Assembly: GCA_022695795.1 (NCBI GenBank)
Contig: MU404060.1
Span: forward strand, 676,749-740,748
Length of the DNA: 64,000 nt
Direction of reading: 5' to 3'
DNA from: Biscogniauxia marginata
Taxonomy: Eukaryota; Ascomycota; Sordariomycetes; Xylariales; Xylariaceae
In this document: positions 22,667-34,137 of the stretch, one piece after another
Layout of the letters: each line of letters opens with the position of its first letter
How positions within the stretch are numbered: position 1 is the first letter of the stretch
Notes under the pieces: generated by a model
The model's database searches: none
Told to the model about the DNA's origin: nothing
The model's input: only the letters and a program-made list of their open reading frames with translations
Translations under genes and position numbers: made by a program

Positions 22667-23292
22667 GTGGCTAATTTCCGCCCAAAATAATATAAATTCA
22701 TGACAATACCACCCTCCGTCCCTACCTGTCCATCCATACCCCTTGCCCTAGAAAGAAACCCCCGAATAAAAAGAAAGAAAAAAATCATCTGCTCCATCGG
22801 CAAAATTAACCTCCCTCCACTCCCAAACAAACGAAAGTCACCAATGAGTAGACTTAACGACTAGGTTTTAAGGGCTTGCTTCGACCCCAGGGGTCCTTAC
22901 ATTGTATTTGGACAATGTTATTTCTTTTTCACTATTGTGTATGATATAGTTTGTCTGTGTGCCATTTTATGCCCAGCCTGGATTGGCGTGGAGTAATTGG
23001 CCGTTTAAGGTACTGATCGATTTTCCCGGGCTGCATCTCGTTAGAATAGGAAGGGGGGAGGTGAGAGGGACTTAGGGGTTGTAGTTGGAGGAGGAGGGTG
23101 AAGGTGTAGGAATTGGTTCAATTGTACATTTTCCACGACAAATGTTGTCTTCGGCGGCCGGTATAGACAAATTCATGATGGACGACGACTTTTCTTTTCT
23201 CTATTGAGAAAAAAAATAAAGAAACCCCCTTTACCCCTTGTTCCCCTATCAGATTTCACCTTAACCCCTATTTATGTGTCGTATATAAAACC
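22667..23292. other. Convergent 3' region of TOM20 and TYW1
   Basis: 626 bp with A-rich and T-rich 3' UTR-like sequence. No gene or repeat of note is seen. Confidence 0.65.
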
Positions 23293-25700
23293 TCAGGAGC
23301 TCACGATCTTCCTGCCTTTGCGATCGACGCGCTCGTCCCGGGGATCGAAGCCGCCGTTGCCCCATGTGGCCCACTCGGGCGTCTCGAGCCCCATGTAGTC
23401 CTCGGGGGTCCAGTCGCCATCGGCGCCCCTCTCCTCGAGGAGCTCGAAGAAGCGCCGGTAGTCGATGTGCGTATGCCACCTGCCAGCGACGCGGAACCGC
23501 TCGCTCGCGATGAGCACGCAGCAGCTGTGGGCGTGCTCGGCGGCGATGCCGTAGGCGAGACCGCGCTCGCGCAGCTTCCGGTCGAGGGCGGCGACGAACT
23601 CGGTGACCTCGGCGTAGAAGGGCACGTTAGCCATGCTCAGGCCGGCGCCGGCGCTCGTCGACGTACCGCAGTACGTGACGCCCTTGATCTCGACGAAGCA
23701 GGGCAGGCCGTGCTCGACGAGGTCGGCGTAGCCCTCAACCTCGTCGTCGACGTTGAAGCCCTTGACGAGCGTGAGGCGGAAGACGGTGCGGTGCTTGAAG
23801 CGCTTCTCCCGCAGGATGTCGAGGCAGCGCTGGAAGCGCTCCCAGAAGTCGCGGTGCAGCGGGCGGTCGATCTTGCGGAGCGACTCCTTGTTGCTGGCGT
23901 CGATGGAAACGTAGAGCTGCGTGACGGCCTTTAGGGCGGCTAGCTGGTCCGGGTGCTGCGCGTTGCAGACCAGGAAGGAGGATATCCGTTCGCCGTGTAG
24001 CATGGCGAGGAACTCGTTGATGTGCGGGTAGAAGATGGGCTCGCCCACCAGGCTCAGCGCGCAGTGCCGTATCCGCATGGCCTCTGCGAATCGTTCGGCC
24101 CTCACGCCCGGTACGCCGCGCATCATTTTGATCTTCTGATAATGCCCCGACTTGACCCCGTTGAAGATCACGTCGGGCGGGTCGACGACCCAGCGCCATG
24201 TCGTTCCCACAGGGTTCGTGCCGTGCCGCCAGCAGAAGACGCATTTGTTAGAGCATGAGAGCGATGGTGTCGTTTCCATACATTGGTGAGAGGCGATTCC
24301 GTAGAAAGAAAACTTATAGCAAGACCCCCGTCCACGCAACGCCGACTTCGTCCATCTACAGATTTTCACCCCTGAATGAGATCCGACGATAGAATACCCT
24401 TGTTTGGTTAGAGAGTTGTATGTAGGTGAGTTCTTCGGCACCATTTCTTTTAGAGCTTGCGGTGGTTTCCTCGAGGTTTGTTTCCTATAGGTTGTGAAAT
24501 CGATAGCGATGGGTGGTGCTGTTCCGTTGGAGCCTTCAGCTTCGGTTTGAGATGCCTTTATGATCCGGCCTAGGTCCTCAACATCCTCAATGTTTCCTCC
24601 ATTTCCTTTCCTTTGTTTCTTCGGTGTGGTTGGATCCTCGATAATTACTTCACCGTCGTCTTCTTCCCCTGACTCGTCCTCGTAATCGCTCTCGACGGCA
24701 TCCCCGCTGCCCGGTACACCATCTCCTAAGCCTCCAGTGCTTACGATAAGCTTCAAGACATCCTTCACGCCATTTGTCCATTCATCCAACCTCTCTTTCA
24801 AGTCTCGTTTCGAATCCCCCATACCCAGCGGGTATGCTCTTTTGCGGCCGGTGAGTTTAGCCATCCACTTATCGACCTCCTTCGCCTGAAAGCAGAAACC
24901 ATCGTCTTCAGTTGGCCAGCCCTCCCTATCCCCTAGTCCAAACACGGAATATCCCAGAAGACCTGATAACGGGGCAGTATCGATTCTGAAATCATGATGT
25001 GTTTCTTGGAGGTGTTCCAGCAGATTGTCATTGGTCGTGTCGATATTATAACTTGGCAGTAAAACTAGGTAGAAGTACTTGACGGTAAGACCAGAATTTG
25101 CTGTCTTCGGTGGACTGATAAAATATTCGTCGTAGTCAATTTGGGTCAGGTCTAAGACCTGAGGCATTAGGAAAAGATCCCTCAGTTCAACAGATTGCTC
25201 CTGTAGGGAAGTGCTTAGAGTTTGGGTGAACGCGTTCGCGGTTCTCTCGGTGGTCCCTGTTAAGGAGGAATAGAAGACAAGGACCTGTATGGGGCGATCA
25301 CGGGCGAGCTCAGGCTGTATACGCGCTCCATCAGGTTTGCGCGGCTCGCCTTTAATACGCCGGGGCCCGCTCACCGGGTTTTGTGTCTGTTTGAGAGGAA
25401 TGGCCTTCTCCTCCCAAACGGCAACACTGTCGACCGCGGCAGACTTCGCACTGGACGTGCCATGGCCCGCGACATATGCTGCGGGTTCCCGCTTCCGATA
25501 TGACAGCACGTAGAGCCATACGGCTAGGGAAATTGAAGCTGTGATACCCAAGATCGACAACCTATGGCCATGCCACAACTCGAGGACACCTGCATGCCAT
25601 GATAAGCGACTCGTCAGAGCTGAATTATCTACTCAACGTCGTGTAACTTACCCCCAAATGGCACCTCGCCACCTAATTGTGCATCCCAGTTGTCGGCCAT
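23293..25700 (-). CDS. TYW1: tRNA 4-demethylwyosine synthase TYW1
   Basis: Radical-SAM enzyme that condenses pyruvate carbons onto 1-methylguanosine-37 of tRNA-Phe, forming the tricyclic core of wybutosine. Exon 1 (25652-25700, MADNWDAQLGGEVPFG) joins exon 2 (23293-25589), giving 781 aa. A membrane-anchor-like segment lies at about 28-45. The flavodoxin domain begins near 119 with the FMN loop YSSLTGTTERTA. An acidic linker with a KKQRK patch follows (about 310-345). The radical-SAM cysteines C462-x3-C466-x2-C469 lie in CSNKCVFCWRHGTNP, and the tail VTYCGTSTSAG and EHAHSCCVLIA matches TYW1. This flavodoxin-radical SAM fusion is the eukaryotic arrangement. Coding GC is much higher in the 3' half than in the 5' half. 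There is no defect in key residues. Confidence 0.94.
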
Positions 25701-26438
25701 CTTCTTCGGCCCTCGAAAAATTGGAGTTCAAAGTTTGGCGTCTGGGGTGCGTTGGAGGGGCTCTAATAATTAGGTAGATCTGGATGGAGGGGCAGTGACT
25801 TTATTTTCAGTGGATTCGTGCCCCACATGTCCATAGATGAGTCAGCAGAGAATATGGATACACACGCAGTACTTAGGTACTTCATATTCCATCTACGTAT
25901 TCATGTTAGCCCCTATAGCTGATTGTCTTGTGTGAATCTTTATGCAGAATTTGACAAATGTTAAAACCGTATATTTCCATCCTTTTGAAATAATCCTATT
26001 GTCAAGGCCTTCATCATAGTACTAATACTAATACCTACATTCATCCCACACAGCAAACTAGAACGTCACTTTGCTCAGTATACCTTGAAGTTTTGTACAC
26101 ATCTGCTCTTGCTATTTTGCTAACCGCATTGTATGTATAACGCCATCATGTACAACTACTGTGTTGCCAGAGAAGAGAATTTAATGTCGTGAATGAATGA
26201 GCAATCTGCTTCAAACTTTGGTCTGTACTGTGTCCTACGGAGGTATTGTTCAGCCTAAACACGCCCCTATAACACCGCCCCTCTGTATAATTTTGGTATC
26301 ATCGAAAAAAAAAACATTTAGGCAAGAAATAATTGCCCGCTTCAAAACTCCCTGCTCTTCCGCCTCCAATTCGTTGAGCTTGTCCATAGGAAGAAAACCG
26401 TCGTCCATTTCATTACGGACGCTTGTGGTCGCTACACC
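25701..26438. other. Spacer upstream of TYW1
   Basis: TYW1 promoter side and the 3' flank of the next minus-strand gene. AT-rich; only short unsupported open frames. Confidence 0.6.
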
Positions 26439-27730
26439 TTAAGCATCTGGGTCGCTTGAATCGCCTCCCTCTGCCGACGTCAGATTCGGCATCTTGCTGA
26501 CGGTAGCCATCTGAACATCGCGGGCCCAGCAGATAGTCACCATCAATGCCAAGGCGTTCCATTGATACTGGGTCACTTCTGACATGTTTAGTTGGCAGGG
26601 AATGTGACAGATGGCGTCTGGATCCGCGGCGTCCAGGGTGACGATAAAGATGATATGCTTGAAGATGACGAAGCCGAATAGGACCGGTGGTGTTGGTCTC
26701 TCTTCTGCAGGTATTTGCTGAACATTATTGCGCCACTCTTCAGCCAACCCGCACATCCGTCTCTGAATCAGTTGGTCCGAGTCGGGGCTTTTCGATTGTT
26801 CGGCGTCCTTCAACTCGATGATCCTGATGTTGGGGGGCAACTGGTTGCCGTACTTGGCGAGGTCACCATCTAGTTGAGCCCAGGTGATAGCATGTATAAG
26901 TTTTCGTCTCAGTTGTTTGACGATATCAGCTATCAAGGCCCTATTTCGTCGTCTCTTCCGGGATGCTTTCATGTTTAGGTCCTGCAAAAGTGTTGTTTGT
27001 TCATTTCGAATGTCAGTAACACGCGCTTGAACATCCATCAGTTTGCGAAGAGCTGTCGCGCCTATTGATTGTGAGTAAAGTGTCAGAGTTAGGAGTAATG
27101 AGTGTCAAAATTACTAAACATACCCCGGTATTCAAATCTTTCGGAGCGCGCATATATCCTCGGTCGTGAGCTTTCAGATTTGGTCTTGTTGTAGAATAGA
27201 CCCTCGGGCAGTGGAATTCCTCGGAAGTGCATTCTCCAGGTTGATGGCATTAGAGTATATTCATTCCGAGCATTCAAAATCTGGTTGAGATAAACTTGTT
27301 CCAGACGCCAACCCTCTTCCGGCTCGACCTCTGACTCCGTCTCCTCAACGGAACTGACGCTGGTGATAGACGGACTAGGTGATGAATCCCGTATTTCTTT
27401 TTCTGCCTCCAGCACGTTGTTCATGCGTGTTAGAAGATCGAGGGCATTAGGTAGTTGGAAACCCGCAATATCTTTGTTCTCGGGCCCCTTGGCGGGTACA
27501 GATTGAGCAGCCATCGCTAGAGGAATGCTTCCGGCATCTTTTCCATTGGTTCCGATGAGCTGGAACTTTGCTAACCGGGAAGGCGAGGCAGCCTTAGCTG
27601 GGGACTCGGAGGCATTCTTAGTTATGCGGCCGTGGATGACCTTCTTAGTTCGATTGCCGTTGGACTCGGACTCAGAACTGCCCGACCATTTGAAGGAGCC
27701 TCGTCGAAACCACTCCCTGAAGCCAGCCAT
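26439..27730 (-). CDS. Unrecognised fungal protein, 409 aa
   Basis: I do not recognise a family. Two exons (27124-27730 and 26439-27061) join at ERFEYRG-ATALRKLMD across a 63-bp GT-AG intron with a CTAAC branch site. The start MAGFREWFRRGSFKW at 27730 is chosen because the frame upstream is low-information. Residues 1-110 are polar, basic and Ser-rich. Residues about 120-205 contain an acidic patch and EEGWRLEQVYLNQILNARNEYTLMPSTWRMHFRGIPLPEGLFY. Residues 200-265 form a likely charged coiled coil with a KASRKRRR basic cluster. The C-terminal part has a hydrophobic strand-like core (VLFGFVIFKHIIFIVTLD). Low-complexity content is limited outside the N-terminus, so this looks like a real conserved protein. 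Function is unknown. It is divergent from the acinus-like gene. Confidence 0.68.
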
Positions 27731-29058
27731 AGTGCCCGGACGGGTGGATATAAGAAGATTCGCGACGGGTGTTGAACGGGGGTGCTTGTGAGTGAAAAAG
27801 GTGGAACCTGGGGAAAATCCAATTGCGTGCAGGAGAAGAGCACAAATGATAGGCGGTGTGACTTTGGATGGCTCTAGGTCTGTCTGACTACCACCACCGA
27901 CTGCCACCCTTTTATGAAGCGAACACGAATGGACGAGAGAATAGCCTTTCAATGCCGCCTCGATTATACTGTCTTTGTACAGTCGCGATGGCACCGCTTG
28001 GTTTGTTACCCGACAAAGATGGGACGGGTGGAAATGCGGACAATGAACGATCAAGGAGAAGATGAGGAAATTAATGTCAGGTGCCGCTTCCGGCAAACCT
28101 GGGACTACATGAGATTTCTTTGCTCAATATACTAGCCCCGGTGAGTCACGAGGAAAGCCTATCTGTTTTTCGACATTATTGATCTACGAGGGGGGGCCCT
28201 TCATATGCAGCCTCGATATTGTGCTGTCGGCCCAAGACAGTTGTTCTTGCGGTGAGGCGGGGACGGGAATCAAATGGATGGATTGATTTGATGTGGCACG
28301 AGCCACGTGGTTAGCGTTGGAGCCGCCGTAAAGAGCCGATGCAGCCACTACAGCCACGTCGAGTGCCAGGTACCACTGTGCTGTAGGTAAAGACACATAA
28401 ATCCAATACAAGGATACATAGAGTACAATGTACTTATACATGTACCTATAGGTAATTGGCGGCATGGAGAATCAAATCCCCGAAGTCCGATCAACCTTAC
28501 CTAGGTATTGCAGGGTCGGGTAGGTACAGGTTCAATGACGCTGGATCGAAAATCTTAGGTAGAAGGTGGGGAAGCCTTCAGCCAATTCCAATGTTGGTTG
28601 CATAAATTTTTAAGGCATGCGACTTGAAATGTGAATGTGCGTGTGGTGCACCTTTTGCGGACCGCGACGCGCCGCCCGAAATCCACTTTCACCACCAAAC
28701 CAAGCCAAACCCAACCCGACGAAATGACATATTCGTGATCGTCGTCCAATTTTAGAGCCTCTACCACCTTCAACAAAAACAACACCACGCCCTTTCGAAG
28801 AGACATCCCTCCAATTTGTTGTACATGCCACGCGCCGCTCACTTTCTATCCCTCTCTTGACTTTTTCCGCCGTGCTTTTGCTTCTTTCCAACTCTCCCTC
28901 GACTCGTCTCGTCACACACCACCCCTAATCTACACAACCACGCCAACGCTGAGCCCGTCTCTACACGCACTCACTCCATTTCCCTACTCGGCATCACAGT
29001 CTCCACCTTCCTCAAAGCAATGCACATTTCGTCATAGAATACTCCGTCTTTCCTCGCC
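27731..29058. promoter_or_regulatory. Divergent upstream region
   Basis: 1.3 kb between two divergent start codons. It holds TACCTAGGTA-like words at 28497-28507 and around 28437-28452, and a CT-rich stretch before the acinus-like ATG (28840-29058) that suits a 5' leader. No gene is supported. Confidence 0.5.
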
Positions 29059-30888
29059 ATGGCTACGGACTACAAGAGCCTGAAGGTTGTCGACCTGAAG
29101 GCCGAATTAAAACGTCTCGGCCTACCCCAGAATGGCCTCAAAGCTGAGTTAGTTGCACGTCTAGAAGCTGCAGCTGCCGAAGATGTTGCCTCTGACTCGC
29201 CAGAGTCCACTATTGAAGAGACCACTGTTGAAGAGACCATAGGTACTGTAAGTGATAATGCGCAATCGTCGGAAGCTCCAGAAGCTGTGCAATCCATACA
29301 GCCAGAACCTGATGCTGCGCCGCCCGAGGACACAGCATCTGCCCCTATCCCTACCGCAACTCAAGGTCTGCCTGTGACAGCCGATACCACAGCGCAAGCT
29401 TCCGCAGAGGTATCCTCCGATGCAACTCCCCTTCGACCTGCAGAAGTTGCCCAAGATGCCCAGAAGCGAAAGCGAAGATCCCTAAGCCCTCAACCCTCTG
29501 CCGACGAAGTCGCGCGCAAGCGGCCTAGACAAGATGATGAAGGAAGCCAGGAGCTCGTAGCTCCCGGTCCTATCCCGGATAAATCCAAGGACTCGCCGCA
29601 TGAACGAGAACAGGAGGGTTCGCAACAAGCTCCCGAGGTTGAGATGAAGGATGCCCGAGACGAAGCCCCTATTCAGCTCGAGCAGAACCAAGAGGATAAG
29701 GCAGGTGTTGCCGAGACCGCTGCAACTGACAGTGCCCCTACAGCAGCTATTCAGAATGGGCATCCTACAGACAGTGCAATGACCGATGCCGAGCCAGCCC
29801 GCGACGAGGCTGAGACTGAGACTGAGACTGGACCTCAGGAACAAGTTGACAACACTTATCTTGCTGAGATGGAGCGAGACGTAGAGCCATCCATCCACCC
29901 TGCAACTCCTGCATTGTACATCAAGAACTTTATGAGACCTCTTCGAGCGCAGACTGTAAAGGACCATCTGCTTCAGCTCGCCACCCCTACAGGTACCCCT
30001 GTCGATGACAACACCGTTGTCGATTTCTATCTCGACAGCATTCGAACGCACGCGTTCGCTGTTTTTAACTCTATATCGGCAGCATCACGAGTGCGTACTG
30101 CTCTCCACGGCTGCGTTTATCCCGACGAGACCAACCGGAAGCCTTTGTGGGTTGATTTCATCCCGCCCGATTGCTTTACCGACTGGGTCGATATGGAACA
30201 AGGCTCGAGTGGTGGTCGTGGGTCATCTAGTCGCTTCGAGGTTGTCTATAGTGATGATCACGATGGCAATGTCACAGCGAGGCTTGAGGAAAGCGGCGCA
30301 GCTCCACCCGCGACAAAACCAGCACCACAATTCGAACGCAAACCATCCATCCCGACTGGACCTCCTCGCCCCTCGGGCATCGAGAACGCACCGTTAGGCC
30401 CCCGTGGTTTTCAACCTACTAGTCGCGGGCCCCCCGTACATCCAAGCAGACTAGAAAGACAAGAACAACCCTTGTCGACGCGCACACAACCTATTGTCAC
30501 TTACCAACCTGTCTCTGAAGAACTAGCCAAAAGACGACATGACGCCCTCTCCGCGGCTAAGTCTAAGGATCATAGCCAAGACTTCGGCAAGGACTACAAG
30601 CGATACTACTTCGAGAATGGTGACCGCCTTGTCGATCGAGGTCCCGAGATCTTCCTGGGGATTCGACCACCGCATCGAGAACGTGAGCGACGCCGCGAGC
30701 AAGGACGCGGACCTCCGCGGGGCGGTCGTGCTTTCCGCCGCGGCCCTCCTCCGTCTACATTTGCCCCTCACGGTGTGCCCAGAGGTGGTGACCGCTTCCG
30801 CCCTCCAGGTTCCTCAGCGTTCGACGACCGTCCGAGATACGGAAACGACAGGGGTGGCAGCAGAAGAAATGGCTATGGTCGATACTAA
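29059..30888 (+). CDS. SAP and RRM protein resembling acinus
   Basis: Probable nuclear RNA-binding protein. The 609-aa single-exon product starts with a SAP DNA-binding helix pair (residues 5-39, YKSLKVVDLKAELKRLGLPQNGLKAELVARLEAA). A long acidic, Glu/Ala/Pro-rich disordered region follows, with an SR/KR patch (KRKRRSLSPQPS). An RRM-like fold lies around 285-370 (PALYIKNFMRPLRAQTVKDHLLQLA...HAFAVFNSISAASRVRTALHG). A conserved segment KDYKRYYFENGDRLVDRGPEIFLGIRPP resembles the RNPS1/SAP18-binding motif of acinus. The C-terminus is RGG-rich. In animals acinus belongs to the ASAP complex on spliced mRNA; transfer of that role to this fungus is inference. The ATG lies in good context after a CT-rich leader. 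Confidence 0.8.
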   Translation: MATDYKSLKVVDLKAELKRLGLPQNGLKAELVARLEAAAAEDVASDSPESTIEETTVEETIGTVSDNAQSSEAPEAVQSIQPEPDAAPPEDTASAPIPTATQGLPVTADTTAQASAEVSSDATPLRPAEVAQDAQKRKRRSLSPQPSADEVARKRPRQDDEGSQELVAPGPIPDKSKDSPHEREQEGSQQAPEVEMKDARDEAPIQLEQNQEDKAGVAETAATDSAPTAAIQNGHPTDSAMTDAEPARDEAETETETGPQEQVDNTYLAEMERDVEPSIHPATPALYIKNFMRPLRAQTVKDHLLQLATPTGTPVDDNTVVDFYLDSIRTHAFAVFNSISAASRVRTALHGCVYPDETNRKPLWVDFIPPDCFTDWVDMEQGSSGGRGSSSRFEVVYSDDHDGNVTARLEESGAAPPATKPAPQFERKPSIPTGPPRPSGIENAPLGPRGFQPTSRGPPVHPSRLERQEQPLSTRTQPIVTYQPVSEELAKRRHDALSAAKSKDHSQDFGKDYKRYYFENGDRLVDRGPEIFLGIRPPHRERERRREQGRGPPRGGRAFRRGPPPSTFAPHGVPRGGDRFRPPGSSAFDDRPRYGNDRGGSRRNGYGRY

Positions 30889-32297
30889 GCTTGATCTTTA
30901 TTTAGGTGACAAGGGTTGCGTAAGATGCGAGGAAGTGAGTCTACCCTGTTGGACATGTTATGATATCTGTATAGGTTCCACGATACATAAACGCACACGT
31001 TGATCAGAGAGCATATACAAAAGGGCGCAGTCGAGTTGTGCAATTGAGGAATACCCGGACTGAATTTCTACCACCAACCCGTGTTGATTTCATTCTTCTC
31101 GGCAGTTTGGCGAGAAAGAGGTTACGAGAAAGTGAGTTCGTAGAAGCCTAGGTAGATTAGGTAGTAAGTATGAAAGGCCACAAGATGATGCCGAGCTTGT
31201 GTTCGTTAATGGAGAGCGCTTATTGAACATAGCGGCCGTTTTAGTGACCAAAACAAGAAAAGGGGAGAAAAGAAAAAAAATGTATTGAGTAAATGAGCAA
31301 AGTCGACCCTAGAGAATGACGGGCCCCTTATTCTTACCTTCCTCCACCTTGTCTGGTTCGTTGCCAGATACAAGTTTGCTTGCTATCTCAAAGACAATAG
31401 GGGTAGAGAAGGGAAGAGGGAGGTGCCGCATAGAAAAGGCAAGTTCCAACTGTCTTATGGACATGGAGTTGTTCCTTGGTAGGTAGACTGGTCCTATCCT
31501 TTTTGCCTATCTACGTAAGCCCCCCCAAACCCCTTTCCGTTTCTGAGTTACGAGCAACACGAAAACGGGAGAGGGGAAATAAAATAAAACAAAAGATGTG
31601 CAATTTCTCCTCACGAGTACAAGGGGCATGTTTCCTATTGGAGAGGACGAAAGATGTCAGGCGCAAAAAAGGGTTTTATATATACCTAAAGTTTGAAATA
31701 AAAAAATTGAAAAAAAGGGTTTTTTAATAAGAAAAAATAAGAAAAAATAAAATAAAATAAAAAAGTGAAAACTAGAAAAGACGTAAAACAGGCTTAATAC
31801 TGAGCCATTCAGCTCATTCGTTCCGTATACACGGATATACACTTTGTAAGCAGGGAACCTTAGGCACTTAATTCACTGTATACCTATGTAAGAGCACGTA
31901 CGTCATGAAAACGGGCCTCCTGGATTATATGAACATGGGCAGGCTCGTTTTCGTTGGAGCATACGTTCGGTATTGACTTACGGGTAATGAAACCATTCTC
32001 TCATAAGTCTACCTACTATAGGGGCTCACAACATGGGGTACGTCGACTCAGCTTTAGAAAGCCAATTACTGTCACCGACATGAAATTTCATTCTCGACCT
32101 CGACGTGTGCGCGCATGTCATGCCCGATGTTACTTGCTCGAGGCAACAAAATATTTTGTATTGTATCAAAACCACCCCTTTTCATATTAACTTCGTCAAT
32201 TTGACAGTATACTAACTAGTTAACACAATGTACGCCAAACCCGTATCCCTTTTCTCCGCCAATAGACACAACCTCTGCACCGAAACTGTGCAGCAGA
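30889..32297. other. Convergent 3' spacer
   Basis: 1.4 kb with purine-rich and A-rich runs (31250-31280, 31690-31770) and 3' UTR-like sequence on both sides. No gene is supported. Confidence 0.6.
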
Positions 32298-33742
32298 CTA
32301 AGCAGCGCTGGCCAAAGGCTCCGGCTGAACGCCAACGCGTTCCTTGCTGAGGATATCCAGCATGAGCTGAGACGGCCGGTTGTCCTTGTACACTGCCTGG
32401 CAAGCCTTGAAGGCCATGACATCGTCGATGTACTTGTCAAACAGGTACGAGCTGTCCATCGGGCCGCCTCGGGCCTCGGGGTGGAACTGGGTAGAGAAAA
32501 TGGGCCGAGAAGCATGGCGCATACCCTCGTTGCTACCGTCGTTAAGGTTGACGAAGTACTCCCTCCAATCGCTTGGCAGGGTGCTAGCATCAACAGCATA
32601 ACCATGGTTCTGACTGGTGATATGGCATTGCCCAGTGGTCATATCCAGCGCGGGAATGTTATGAGCGCGGTTGCCATATTTAAGCTTGATTGTCCGAGCC
32701 CCTGTCGCCAGGGCAAGGAGCTGGTGACCTAGACAAATGCCCATGATAGGTACCTGGGAGGTCTCCATCAGTACCCTCAGGTTATGGACGGTAGCCTGGC
32801 AATGTGTGGGGTCACCGGGGCCATTGGAGATGAAAACTCCATCGTAGTTGTCGGCGACTTTCTGGATCTTGAAGTCGTAAGGGAACACAGTCACGCTAGC
32901 ACCGCGGCTGACCAGGCTCCGGAGAATGTTCTCCTTCACACCACAATCGATCAGGGCAATGTGGTACTTGGGGTTATGGGCCTCAACCACAAATGGCGCC
33001 TTAGTGCTGACCCTCTTGACGAGGTTGATTTGGCCGGGGTCTACGAAACTCTCGTCCTCATCAGCGTCGTACACATCTCCAACCGAGATCCTAGCAAGGG
33101 AAGAACCCTGCTCCCGAAGGTACGTGACAATAGCACGCGTATCGACGCCGGAGATGGCGGGGATGCCCTCTCGGGCGCACCAATCGCTCAAACTCTCCAC
33201 GGCGGTCCAGTGGCTGTACTGTTCGGCCACATCGGCCACAACCACGCCGGCACACTGTATGTGGGGGGATTCGAAATATCTCAAAAGATTCCACTCGTCG
33301 CGCTTGGAGGAGGGGACGCCATAGTTCCCAATCAACGGCTGAGTGAAGACCAGGATTTGGCCTCGGTATGAGGGGTCGGTCATAGATTCTGGGTAGCCGA
33401 CAAGGGAGGTGGTAAAGACGGCCTCGCCAGAGATGTTCGAGTTTGCACCGAAAGCAGTTCCGTGGAACACTGGGCCATCCTTGGCTTCAGTTAGCAGCGT
33501 GACCAAAGACGACAATAACAACAAGCCGAGCCATAGCATACCCGGATGGTGAGGGTGGCCTCGACGCCAGAAGCAGGTGCAGTAGCTCGGGAGATGGTCT
33601 TGGGCATCTGCCTGCCCTTGCTACCTTGGGTGGCCTTCGAGGCAAGGTAGGCGGTGGTGGAGAGGGATCGTGTCGGGGGCCTGAGCCCAGCAGCAGCAAA
33701 GGCTGCGGGCTTAGCAGCCCTGGACGCCAATCGGGAGAACAT
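32298..33742 (-). CDS. CPA1: Carbamoyl-phosphate synthase, arginine-specific, small (glutaminase) subunit
   Basis: Provides ammonia from glutamine to the large subunit, making carbamoyl phosphate for arginine synthesis in mitochondria. The 460-aa product has two exons, 33542-33742 and 32298-33479. The intron ends CCAAG and joins TLTIR to [11 protein letters not shown] in frame. The first about 30 residues ([25 protein letters not shown]) are a clear mitochondrial presequence, basic and without acidic residues. Class I glutamine amidotransferase residues are intact: nucleophile C316 in GICLGHQ, then H400 and E402 in FHPEA. Length agrees with Neurospora arg-2. The upstream leader carries the arginine attenuator uORF, so arginine-dependent translational repression is expected. 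This is the arginine-pathway enzyme, not the pyrimidine one, which is fused to aspartate transcarbamylase in fungi. Confidence 0.96.
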
Positions 33743-33792
33743 TAGATTCGTGGGAGTCGTGGATCAAGCTGTAGAGGTTATTCAATGGCCCC

Positions 33793-34137
33793 CTAAGCGG
33801 AGAGAGCCCGCCACAAGTGGTCTACTCTGTGTGTTAGTATCCAAGCGGTGAGTCACGTTCGAGAGCAAGACGGACCAGAGATATAATCCTGTAGGCAAGG
33901 CATTAATTAGTAAGAGAGCTAGCTATACAAAGAAACAGAGAGCACGGGTTGATGGAGGATTTCTCCCAGGGCGATTCTTAGAGAAGTGGATGCAAGCAAT
34001 TGGGCTCACAGACGAGGGGCATTTGCTCCCCCAATGGCAGCAGGTAGAGAGAGAGCTGTGAGGTCATCCCCCCCGAACCCGAGCGAGTAAAATCAAAGAC
34101 GTACCTGTGATGTGAAGACTGACGAGCGCCCGTTCAT
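33793..34137 (-). CDS. Arginine attenuator peptide uORF of CPA1 (24 aa, three exons)
   Basis: Upstream ORF whose nascent peptide stalls ribosomes when arginine is high, lowering translation of the downstream CPS-A subunit in characterised fungi. It is too short for ordinary ORF calling and is split: 34105-34137 encodes MNGRSSVFTSQ, 33876-33888 (13 nt) supplies DYIS plus one base, and 33793-33821 completes DHLWRALSA and a TAG stop. Both introns are GT-AG (GTACGT...CTACAG; GTCCGT...GAGTAG). The 24-residue length equals the known peptide, and Asp12 and Trp19, positions important for stalling in Neurospora, are present. Residues 5, 14 and 23 differ from the Neurospora peptide as I recall it. The stop lies 50 nt before the CPA1 ATG, short enough for leaky scanning control. 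Confidence 0.93.
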
